Source of the DNA: Pseudomonadota bacterium
GTDB taxonomy: Bacteria > Myxococcota_A > UBA9042
NCBI GenBank assembly: GCA_005792545.1
Contig: SXRM01000157.1
Location: 1-44,996, forward strand
Direction: 5' to 3'
DNA: 44,996 nt
Shown: piece after piece, positions 33,023 through 40,095 of the stretch
Numbering within the stretch: the stretch's first letter is position 1
How the letters are laid out: every line of letters starts with the position of its first letter
Translations under genes and position numbers: made by a program
Notes under the pieces: model-generated
Told to the model about the DNA's origin: nothing
The model's input: the letters and a program-made list of their open reading frames with translations, nothing else
The model's database searches: none

Positions 33023-34681
33023 TCAAGCCGCGCGGCGGGCCAGCGTGTCGATGACGTTTGGCAACTGGTCCAGGCCGATGAGTTTCTGGTCGCGAGTTCG
33101 CCCCGCTTCAGCCGCATAGTTGAACCAGGTCGGCAGGTCGGAGATCCAACTGTCGTTCAGTTCGCTGACTCGCCTATTGTCGCCGGACTGCAGCACTTCG
33201 ATCTCGGACTGCAACATGGGGTAGACAATGTAGTACGCGCTACCGGCGCCACCGTGGTCACGCAGTTGCTTGATGCGCGATTCAATATCCTTGTGGGTGG
33301 CGGTGCTGTGGTGGGTCTTGGCTTCGACCACGGCCAAATCGCCGGTCCATGCCAGGGCCACTGCATCGAATTCGGCCAACTTCGCTCTGGCTTTGGTGCT
33401 ATGCAGATGCCCGTTTTGCCAGACACGGACGCTGCCACCGCTGCCGCCTGGCGCTGCGTCCAAGGCAGCGGCCACGCACAGTTCAAGAAGGACACTTGGC
33501 TCGTGCTGCGCCAGCACGCCGGCGATCTCCGGGTCGCCGCCAATCCCTACTTCCGCCAGAACCTCTGGCAGAATCCCAGCGTACAAGGCGGCCATTGTCA
33601 AGCCGGGCGCTCCCGATGGTGCTGGCCCTTTCAGCGCGGCATAGAGACGCTTGCTCATGGACTCTTGCAGGACTTTGCGTGCATGGACGATTCCCTTGGC
33701 CTGTTCGGGCGCTACGCGCACCGGCCCTGCACGTCGCGCTGCAGCGGCCGCCAAACTATGCAATTGGCCGTCTAAGCCGTTGAGCACAGTCCGCAGCCCT
33801 TTGAGGCCAGGGTCGCGGCTCACCGCAGCCAGCCAGAACGCGTTGCTGTCATCGCCGCAGTGGAACGCCGCCACAGCATCGCGAACCGCCTGCTCGATGA
33901 CGGCGCGGTCAAGCGCCAGGTTGGCGAGCAAGTCGGCGACGTGCGCGCCGAACTCCAGGATCGCGGTCTCGATTGCAGCAGCGGCCTGGCCCGCGACAAG
34001 TCGCCGACGGCAGTGCCACGCTTGATGGACAGCATACCGCGAATGAAATAGTGCCCTCAGGGGCGCATGCCGCACCATGGCGTGCAGGAGGTGCAAAAGC
34101 TGCGGCGCTAAACGGACAGCAGGATCTTGCGCTTGAATGGTCGCGGATCCGGACAGCGAAAAGCGCCGCTCAAGCGCCCGATCGTCCAACGCAAACCGAA
34201 TCGGCAATACCTTCGTCGGCCCCGCAGGCAGCAACGGCACTACCAGCACCTGAACTTTGTCTGGATCAGCGCAGGCCGCCGCCAGGTGGTGGCCGACCTC
34301 GTCGACGACGCGCTGCACTGCCGCCTGCGTCAGCATCCGGTGCAGGCCGAGGCCCCGCGTCGTGTCGACCACGACCCGCGCGGGAGGTTGGCATGCGGCG
34401 AGGGCCGCGCGCAGGCGCGCCTCAATCAAGGCGGAGACGTCGGCGCCGTTTGCGACCTCGCTCAAGCTGGGAAGGTCGCAGCGCGTGACCTCGCGCACGA
34501 TGTCCTCGCGCCGAAAGCGCTCCAGCACGCCGTCGTCGTTGCCCTTGCGCCTACCGTCGGGCGTGGTCAGATGCAGCACGCGCGGCGGGCGCAGGGCCTG
34601 CAAAAGCTTTGCAAGCACGATTGGCTCTGTAGCTGACTGCACGACGAGCAGGTCGCAGGCGGCTTTGGTGTTGTCGGACAT
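33023..34681 (-). CDS. CARF-nuclease of Card1/Can2 type
   Basis: The 552-residue protein has an N-terminal Rossmann/CARF-like part (about 1-160: DLLVVQSATEPIVLAKLLQA, then ARVVVDTTRGLGLHRMLTQA). A helical middle leads to a C-terminal PD-(D/E)xK nuclease at about 430-480: EFDAVALAWTGDLAVVEAK, where E, D and the E-x-K triad line up as in Card1/Can2 enzymes. Those are cA4-activated nucleases of type III systems that cut DNA and RNA. The start ATG 34681 has GGAG seven bases upstream; the open frame further upstream is CRISPR array. It lies 66 bp downstream of array 1 in the direction of array transcription, so read-through may express it. Confidence 0.75.
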   Translation of the reverse strand: MSDNTKAACDLLVVQSATEPIVLAKLLQALRPPRVLHLTTPDGRRKGNDDGVLERFRREDIVREVTRCDLPSLSEVANGADVSALIEARLRAALAACQPPARVVVDTTRGLGLHRMLTQAAVQRVVDEVGHHLAAACADPDKVQVLVVPLLPAGPTKVLPIRFALDDRALERRFSLSGSATIQAQDPAVRLAPQLLHLLHAMVRHAPLRALFHSRYAVHQAWHCRRRLVAGQAAAAIETAILEFGAHVADLLANLALDRAVIEQAVRDAVAAFHCGDDSNAFWLAAVSRDPGLKGLRTVLNGLDGQLHSLAAAAARRAGPVRVAPEQAKGIVHARKVLQESMSKRLYAALKGPAPSGAPGLTMAALYAGILPEVLAEVGIGGDPEIAGVLAQHEPSVLLELCVAAALDAAPGGSGGSVRVWQNGHLHSTKARAKLAEFDAVALAWTGDLAVVEAKTHHSTATHKDIESRIKQLRDHGGAGSAYYIVYPMLQSEIEVLQSGDNRRVSELNDSWISDLPTWFNYAAEAGRTRDQKLIGLDQLPNVIDTLARRAA

Positions 34682-34746
34682 CGTGCGCTCCGGGTGACCG
34701 CGGTCGATTGTGCGCGATGCGGGCGCTTGGCGGCAAATGGCCAGCC

Positions 34747-35203
34747 GTTGGCGAGCCGACCCCGAAACCGAGGCCAGGCGAACCTCGCTTCCGCAAGCGC
34801 CTCGTGACGGACGCGAAGTTTCGACCCGACCCCGAAACCGAGGCCAGGGCAACAACAAGTTGGACCTTCGCAAGTTGAAGGTTCAAGTTTCGACCCGACC
34901 CCGAAACCGAGGCCAGGGCAACTTTGACGGGGCAGTGGGTCCCGTCAAAATCCAGCCGTTTCGACCCGACCCCGAAACCGAGGCCAGGGCAACGAGACGA
35001 TCGGCGAAGTGTCGGAACACGTGTGTGGGTTTCGACCCGACCCCGAAACCGAGGCCAGGGCAACCAAAGACGGTGGCGCTGGCCGCCGCCGGCGGGGTTT
35101 CGACCCGACCCCGAAACCGAGGCCAGGGCAACCGGGGGACGAGGAAGGAAAGGGACGCTTCTATGCCGTTTCGACCCGACCCCGAAACCGAGGCCAGGGC
35201 AAC
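34747..35203 (-). CRISPR. CRISPR array 1: seven repeats, six spacers
   Basis: Repeats of 36 bp begin at 34818, 34887, 34958, 35029, 35097 and 35168; on the plus strand each starts GTTTCGACCCGACCCCG and ends CCAGGGCAAC. A degenerate 37-bp copy at 34747-34783 marks the trailer end. Spacers are 34, 33, 35, 35, 32 and 35 bp. The minus strand is the transcribed sense: the repeat then ends in GTCGAAAC, the usual 8-nt crRNA handle, and contains the hairpin CCTCG-GTTT-CGGGG. The leader is therefore on the right, and the array points towards the Card1-like/Cas6/Csm6-like operon. Confidence 0.97.
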
Positions 35204-35400
35204 CGTATACCCTGCAACCCCGTACTGGTCAACATCTTTTTCGCCCAAAATGTAAAACCCCCTCGCCGACGCCCGATGCCCGCCAAAAGCGCAAGACATG
35301 CCAGCATGCAACCATTTGGTATCACTACCAAAAATGCTCATGTAAAACCTCCCGGCATTATGTCAACTTCTTGCTCGTCCTGTTTTGCCCCGTTTTGCTG
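35204..35400 (-). promoter_or_regulatory. Leader of CRISPR array 1
   Basis: This AT-richer stretch lies at the leader side of array 1. It contains two direct copies of ATGTAAAACC, 90 bp apart (35250-35259 and 35340-35349), and a perfect dyad TTTGGTA-TCAC-TACCAAA (35315-35332). A TATAC-type sequence lies a few bases from the first repeat. These are plausible promoter and integration-factor elements; none is proven. Confidence 0.5.
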
Positions 35401-35577
35401 ATTTCATGCACTTACAACCAGACCTTGATGTCAGCCAGGTCGTCACGGCCGCAAACCTCCGCCGCGACAGCGAACCGCCCCAATCGCCCGAGCCACCGTC
35501 GACGTCAAGCGCGCCTGTGGCCTGTGCAATGCCCCCACTGGCGTCGCCCCACCGCACCGCCGCGCAACCGGAGCTAC
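35401..35577. other. Non-coding stretch between leader and CARF fragment
   Basis: No convincing gene or structure is seen. A short plus-strand reading starting at ATG 35406 is proline-rich and runs in another frame into the CARF fragment. It has no ribosome site and is probably not expressed. Confidence 0.3.
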
Positions 35578-35991
35578 ATGCCCGCCGAACCGACCCCGAC
35601 CCTTTTCGTTACGAACCTTGGCCAGACCGATGTGCAACTGGTCCTCGAAGACATCGATGGTCGACGTCAGGCGCGCAACATTCGCAAGGACAACCTACGC
35701 TGCGTCCACGACAGGCTTGTGCAGAAGCGCGCCGCCGACCAACTGCCTGTGGTGCTCGACCGCCGGAGTGAACCGCCAGCGCAGGGTGTGCAGCGACCAG
35801 CCGCCGACGACCCAGGCGCGGTGTCGCCCGACTAGATGCTGGCGGACTCGGGCGACGCTTGGCTATGGCAGCCAGGCGCGATCCTGAGAGTCAGCCGCGC
35901 GTTGGGCGTGCGCGTGGACGAAGTCTGGTGGGCAATTGTCGACCTGTGCACGAGCACGCGGCTTGATCCCGATACACCGGGATGGCGCTGA
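35578..35991 (+). pseudogene. Truncated CARF paralogue of the Csm6-like protein, interrupted by an amber stop
   Basis: The frame from ATG 35578 (GGAG upstream) encodes TLFVTNLGQTDVQLVLEDID, then LRCVHDRLVQKR. This closely parallels LFVATLGQTDLQLVVEVV and RAVHDCLVRE in the Csm6-like protein at 30151-31869. TAG at 35833-35835 ends an 85-residue product, and ATG follows immediately in the same frame. The next 51 codons (EVWWAIVDLCTSTRLDPDTP) still resemble the paralogue (QLVGALLCQTSRDATGAAD). The remaining two thirds, including HEPN, are absent. It may be a decaying duplicate, or a small CARF-only protein that binds the signal. Confidence 0.6.
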
Positions 35992-35998
35992 AGCCGCG
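35957..35998. terminator. Strong nested hairpin between convergent genes
   Basis: Outer arms CGCGGCTT (35957-35964) and AAGCCGCG (35991-35998) enclose an inner hairpin ATCCCG-ATACAC-CGGGAT (35966-35983). It lies just before the convergent stop of the CARF-AAA+ gene (36010). It lacks a long T-run but could act as a bidirectional terminator or RNA-stability element. Confidence 0.45.
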
Positions 35999-36009
35999 GT
36001 GCGAGGGCC

Positions 36010-37614
36010 CTACTTGCCCTTGCGCCAGTTGGCGATTGCGTGCCCCGTGACACCCAGTTGCCGGCCGACCTCGGCGTCGGCCTTGATGGCCGCACAGCGG
36101 TCCAGGTAGTGGGTCTGCACCAATTCACGCGCGGTAGCCTTGAGCTCCTCAACGGTGGTGCCTTGCAGCGGCAGCGGCCGGTCGAAAAGCGCCAGGACCG
36201 CCAGCGTCTGCGGATCTGGGTGGAGCGCGACACCGGCCGAGGCCGCCGGCAAACTCGGTGGCGGCGCTGTTGGCAGGGAACCAAAGGACGCAAGAGCCGC
36301 GCTAACGTCTTCGGCCTGGATGATGCGGTCGCCACAGGCAAAGCGTAGGCGACGAACGACGAGCTTGAGTTGGCGCACGTTGCCTGGCCAATGGTAGGCG
36401 GTGAGCACTGACCACGCCGCAGCGGTCAGGTCCGCCTTCGCCGGTTGGGCCGCCTTGTCCAGCCTTTGCTTCCACAAGAACTTGAACAGCAGTTCGACGT
36501 CATCGCGCCCGCGCTCGCGCAGCGGTGGCAACACCAATTCGTGGGTGGCGATGCGGTAGTAGAGATCCTCGCGAAAAGTCCCCGCAGCGACCATGTCGAT
36601 GAGCGGCCGATGGGTGGCCGTGACGAGGCGGAAATTGGCAGGCACCCGGTGGCTAGCCCCAACCGGAGTCACCGCCTTGTCTTCCACTGCGCGCAACAGC
36701 TTGACTTGCAGACCGAGTGGCAAGTCGGCGATCTCGTCCAAGAACAGGGTGCCGTTGTGCGCAAGCGCGAGCTTGCCTGGCCGCGCGGCGACACCGGTGC
36801 CAGCACCTGCCACGGTGCCGAACAACTCGGCCTCGGCGAGTTCTGCCGGGATGGCACCACAGTTGACCGGCACAAACTGGCCGGCCCGACCGCTGGCGTA
36901 GTGAATCAGCTCAGCTACCGTTTCCTTGCCTGACCCGGACGGCCCCAGGATGACCACTTCGTCCATCAGCGGAGCCAGCCGCTCGGCCAAATCGTACACA
37001 CGTCGTGTCGCGGCATCGCGGGTCACCACACCGGCGGACTTGGTCTTCGTTGCGGTTTCGGCCTGGTACTTTGCGGCTTCTTCTGCGGAAATGACGCTGA
37101 GCGTCGCCTCCCTGCCAGTCGGCATCCAGCTGAGGCCCTTCGGTGCTGGCAAACGCTCGACGGCCTGCCGCGGCGTATCAGCGAGCCGGCCGACCCACAG
37201 CGGAAACGACCGGGCGAACCGCGTGCACGCCAGCAGCATCGCTGAGGTCATCGTCCACATGCCGCTCGACAGCCCCAACTCGACGCTGTCGTCGCGCCCC
37301 AAGCCGGTACAGACCTCGTCGAGAACGGTACACACCGCGGCAGCCAGGCTGTCGACTTCAAGGCGTGGCACATCGCTCACATCGCGCCAATCGAGCTGTC
37401 TGCCGCTGCCGGCCAAACGCTGCTTGAGCGTCTCACGGTTCTGCGCATCCAGTGGTTGCTTGTTGGGGGCACCATCATCGAGCACGACGACCTTGGTGAA
37501 CGGGCTGCCGTCGTCGCGCGCCACGGTCACGATATCTTGGATGGCACCGCGGCCTTCACTCGCCCGGTTCAGGTCGGTGCTGCCGAGCCAGGTCACCAGA
37601 ATTCGTCGTGGCAT
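36010..37614 (-). CDS. RtcR-like CARF-AAA+ sigma-54 activator
   Basis: The 534-residue protein has an N-terminal CARF domain (RRILVTWLGSTDLNRAS; ligand loop VELGLSSGMWTMTSAMLLA near 112-130) and a sigma-54 activator AAA+ domain. The latter shows Walker A ILGPSGSGKETVAEL (about 222), ELFGTVAGAGTGVAARPG (about 262), LFLDEIADLPLGLQVKLLRA (about 285) and FREDLYYRI. A Fis-like helix-turn-helix sits at the end (EVGRQLGVTGHAIANWRKGK). The layout is that of RtcR, whose CARF controls RNA-repair genes. The GAFTGA loop, which contacts sigma-54, reads GAGTGV here. ATG 37614 follows GAGGAG. It is the second gene after a membrane protein and faces two sigma-54 promoters at 38747-38979. Confidence 0.8.
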   Translation of the reverse strand: MPRRILVTWLGSTDLNRASEGRGAIQDIVTVARDDGSPFTKVVVLDDGAPNKQPLDAQNRETLKQRLAGSGRQLDWRDVSDVPRLEVDSLAAAVCTVLDEVCTGLGRDDSVELGLSSGMWTMTSAMLLACTRFARSFPLWVGRLADTPRQAVERLPAPKGLSWMPTGREATLSVISAEEAAKYQAETATKTKSAGVVTRDAATRRVYDLAERLAPLMDEVVILGPSGSGKETVAELIHYASGRAGQFVPVNCGAIPAELAEAELFGTVAGAGTGVAARPGKLALAHNGTLFLDEIADLPLGLQVKLLRAVEDKAVTPVGASHRVPANFRLVTATHRPLIDMVAAGTFREDLYYRIATHELVLPPLRERGRDDVELLFKFLWKQRLDKAAQPAKADLTAAAWSVLTAYHWPGNVRQLKLVVRRLRFACGDRIIQAEDVSAALASFGSLPTAPPPSLPAASAGVALHPDPQTLAVLALFDRPLPLQGTTVEELKATARELVQTHYLDRCAAIKADAEVGRQLGVTGHAIANWRKGK

Positions 37615-37668
37615 TTTGGGCTCCTCGCTGATGGGGACTGCTGAACTTGCACCGCTAGTGGGCGCAGG

Positions 37669-38670
37669 TTACCGCGATGCGGCGCGGAGGCCAACCTGAC
37701 GCAACCGGTCGGGCCGGCGCGGCACCCATCGGCACAGCGGTGCATTGTTGTCCATTGGTTGGAGCGTCAACTCGGTCGTTTTGCAACCAGGGCCCGCGTG
37801 CGCGCCAGCAAGGATGGATTGCGCAACGCGCGGCGACGAACACTGCCAGCTTACGCGCCACAATCCCTCGCCGCCGCTGCAATCAGGGGCGCCCGGCACG
37901 GCCTTGTCCACCAAGCGCCACCCCTGCAGGCTGGTGCTACCGAGCAAGTCTCGTCGTGCGGCCGCGGCAGACCCGCCGTGTGCCCCACTGACTTGCACCT
38001 GAATGCGACAGTGTTTGTCGAGAAGCCACTGCGAATCCCGGCGCAACCCCGGTTGGTTGCCGGACGCCTGACTGAGCGAACGCGTGATGAACGCCCGCCC
38101 CCTGCCACCAGCAAGCCGGGGCGCCGACACCAACACCACGCGCTCGCGCAGATGGGTATCACCATCAGCGGATAGATCGTACCAGCGAATTGCGGCGATC
38201 TCTCGGCCCTGGCAGCGCCGCGGGCCCAGGAGTTGCAAATCGCTGATATCGCTGTAAATCCGCCACTGAAGCGTGCGCTGGCCGTCGCGTACGCTGATGC
38301 GCATGCGTGGTAGCGCCGGGTCCAATTGCGCTTTGAGATCATGGGAACTCGGCGTAACAAGGACCGTCAGTCGCGCGCGCCCCAACGCTATCATATGCTT
38401 GGCCCTGACCTGCGTTGCAGCCCTGTCGTCGTCGGCGGCCCACGGCACCAGCACGGCAGGCGCGAGTTGGGCGAGGCGGACAGCCACACCGCTGGCCACG
38501 GGTTGAGGCAGAGGCTGTGGGCGGGGTTGAGCGGCCGCCTCGTCCGCGAAGACCGCGACCAGCAACGCCAGCAGGGCACAGCCGAGCGCCAGCAGCACGG
38601 CGCGACCGATGAGGTCCAGAAGGTCCGCAAGCGAAAACGCGGCACGTCGAGTTGGCTGCTGGCTGTTCAT
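37669..38670 (-). CDS. Hypothetical membrane-anchored or exported protein
   Basis: The 333-residue protein has one hydrophobic segment near the start (LLDLIGRAVLLALGCALLALL, about 14-36), then AAAQPRPQPLPQP, like a signal anchor followed by a proline linker. The rest is hydrophilic with at least six cysteines (RRCQGR, KHCRIQ, APDCSGG, VSWQCSS, GPGCKT, APLCRW), suggesting a disulphide-bonded periplasmic domain. ATG 38670 has GAGGAG upstream; an upstream frame extension is unlikely. It starts the operon that includes the CARF-AAA+ activator 54 bp downstream. A sigma-54 promoter (38747-38763) faces it. Family unknown. Confidence 0.65.
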   Translation of the reverse strand: MNSQQPTRRAAFSLADLLDLIGRAVLLALGCALLALLVAVFADEAAAQPRPQPLPQPVASGVAVRLAQLAPAVLVPWAADDDRAATQVRAKHMIALGRARLTVLVTPSSHDLKAQLDPALPRMRISVRDGQRTLQWRIYSDISDLQLLGPRRCQGREIAAIRWYDLSADGDTHLRERVVLVSAPRLAGGRGRAFITRSLSQASGNQPGLRRDSQWLLDKHCRIQVQVSGAHGGSAAAARRDLLGSTSLQGWRLVDKAVPGAPDCSGGEGLWRVSWQCSSPRVAQSILAGAHAGPGCKTTELTLQPMDNNAPLCRWVPRRPDRLRQVGLRAASR

Positions 38671-38746
38671 GGCTGGGCTCCTCGGCTTGCGGGTGTGGTT
38701 CGGCGTGGTCGGCCGGTATCCACGACCGGCGGCACCAGCAGAGCTG

Positions 38747-38763
38747 TGCAAGGGCCATGCCAG
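38747..38763 (-). promoter_or_regulatory. Sigma-54 promoter facing the membrane protein/CARF-AAA+ operon
   Basis: On the minus strand this reads CTGGCATGGCCCTTGCA. Against the sigma-54 consensus YTGGCACGrNNNTTGCW it has one mismatch (CACG to CATG), with the GG and GC doublets exactly 10 bp apart. Transcription would start near 38736, about 65 bases before ATG 38670. Confidence 0.7.
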
Positions 38764-38831
38764 CAAGCAGCGGCAATACCGGCAGCAGTTGCTGTCGCTG
38801 TTTGCGGCGGAAAGCCCGGCGAAGCCTCACT

Positions 38832-38899
38832 CGGTGCGAGGCCGAGGCTAGCGAACAGCTATTCCAATACGGAAGCAGCGTGCGGCATGGGTCGCACCG
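38832..38899. promoter_or_regulatory. Inverted CGGTGCGA pair between divergent sigma-54 promoters (candidate enhancer)
   Basis: CGGTGCGA at 38832-38839 recurs as its complement TCGCACCG at 38892-38899. Each copy is also part of a local dyad (CTCGG-N7-CCGAG, 38830-38846; GTGCG-N8-CGCAC, 38880-38897). The copies lie 64-69 bp from their nearer promoter, symmetrically. That is where upstream activator sites of sigma-54 promoters usually are. The CARF-AAA+ protein is the obvious candidate binder (inference). Confidence 0.5.
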
Positions 38900-38962
38900 T
38901 TTGCGTTGATCCGGCTAAGGTGTTTCGTATTTATTTCAATGTATTGACCTTCGTCATCTACC

Positions 38963-38979
38963 TTGGCACGGGGCTTGCA
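38963..38979 (+). promoter_or_regulatory. Sigma-54 promoter of the vWA/tubulin-like/SEDS-PBP operon
   Basis: TTGGCACGGGGCTTGCA is a full match to the sigma-54 consensus YTGGCACGrNNNTTGCW, with correct 10-bp GG-GC spacing. The expected start is near 38990, giving about 35 bases of leader before ATG 39025. Confidence 0.85.
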
Positions 38980-39024
38980 CGGTTCAGGGCGTAGCCGGCA
39001 CTTCCCGCTGGCGGTGGCCTGACT

Positions 39025-40095
39025 ATGCAAGCCCTTTCGACCCAAATCGCTGGCGCATGTGTGTCAGCCGGCCTGCTGCTCGCGCCGCACAATGTTGCCC
39101 ATGCGCAATTGGCGGTCGGCGTAGCAGACCCCGCGACGCCCGTTGCGGGCGACATCTTGGTGGGTATCGATGCATCTGTCAGCGCCAAGGCGGAGGTTCG
39201 CGCGTTCGCCAAAGCGGTGCGGCAACCTGGCAGCCTGGGCGACTGGCCCGTGACCGTTGTGCTGTTCGGCGTACGGACTCGCGTCTTGCACCGCGTGCCT
39301 GCGGGCGCTGGCAAAGCTGCCTTCGACCTGCTGGGCAAGCAGATTGCGAGCCACGCAGGCAAGGACCGTCGGTCTGACTTTGGCGAGCTTGCGGCCTGGC
39401 TGCGGCTGGCCCCGACGCCGCAGTTGGTGGTCCTGGTGAGCGACGGCGAGCCCAGCGTGCAGGCGGGGGCGACGCTCTTGGATGGTGCCGGCGTTGTGGC
39501 TGAACTGCTCAAGCGCGGTGTTCCACACTGCATCATTTCTGGGCCTACGACACCAGTTGTCCTACGCCGATGTGTTGCCCAAGCGCGCGGTTTAGCCAAG
39601 GCGCCGGCGCTTGCAGCACCGGCGACAGCCACGCCAACCGTGGCAGTCCAGCCTGCGGCCGCTGCAATGGCACTGCCGTCGTCGCCCACCGTCGTCGCTG
39701 CATCTGCGCCGTCTGCGCGACCGCAACCGCGCACGGTCGGCGCCGCCCGCGACTACACCGCCGCGGGCGGGGTCATTGCTGCAATCGTCCTGTTGATAGC
39801 AGGTCGGCTTGGGCAACTGCGCTGGCGTCGACAACGCCGCAAGCCGGTAGCCATTGTGGTCTGGAAGGGCGTGGAGCTTGCATTGTCGCCCGCCAACCCG
39901 CTGCTGGAACTCGGAGGCAACCGCCGCATCGAGGCGCGTGACGGCAAAGTGCTCGCCATCAACGCCTTGACGCCTGATGGCGCAGCGACATGTCCAACGC
40001 AGCAAGTCACGGTGCCCGGCGTGGTTCGGGTCGACGCCACCCGCACTGTGCTCGTGCGTGCGCCGCGCGCGCCGATGGAGGCCAACAATGTCTAG
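39025..40095 (+). CDS. Exported, membrane-anchored vWA protein
   Basis: The 356-residue protein has a signal peptide with likely cleavage after HNVAHA. A vWA domain (about 40-180) has DASVS as MIDAS start (VGIDASVSAKAEV) and VLVSDGEPSVQ as the later Asp motif. An Ala/Pro-rich linker (about 195-240) precedes a transmembrane helix (GGVIAAIVLLIAGRLG, about 250-270), a basic stop-transfer RWRRQRRK and a cytoplasmic domain of about 85 residues. So the vWA faces the periplasm and the tail faces the cytoplasm, where the tubulin-like protein would be. No strong ribosome site is visible. The stop overlaps the next gene by eight bases. Confidence 0.75.
   Translation: MQALSTQIAGACVSAGLLLAPHNVAHAQLAVGVADPATPVAGDILVGIDASVSAKAEVRAFAKAVRQPGSLGDWPVTVVLFGVRTRVLHRVPAGAGKAAFDLLGKQIASHAGKDRRSDFGELAAWLRLAPTPQLVVLVSDGEPSVQAGATLLDGAGVVAELLKRGVPHCIISGPTTPVVLRRCVAQARGLAKAPALAAPATATPTVAVQPAAAAMALPSSPTVVAASAPSARPQPRTVGAARDYTAAGGVIAAIVLLIAGRLGQLRWRRQRRKPVAIVVWKGVELALSPANPLLELGGNRRIEARDGKVLAINALTPDGAATCPTQQVTVPGVVRVDATRTVLVRAPRAPMEANNV

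Noticed and set aside
6100..35835. Recoding of TAG as a sense codon, suggested by two in-frame amber interruptions (6100 and 35833)
   Set aside because: TAG ends intact genes at natural overlap positions, for example 23942-23944 and 40093-40095. The two interruptions fall in a transposase and a truncated paralogue, where decay is expected.
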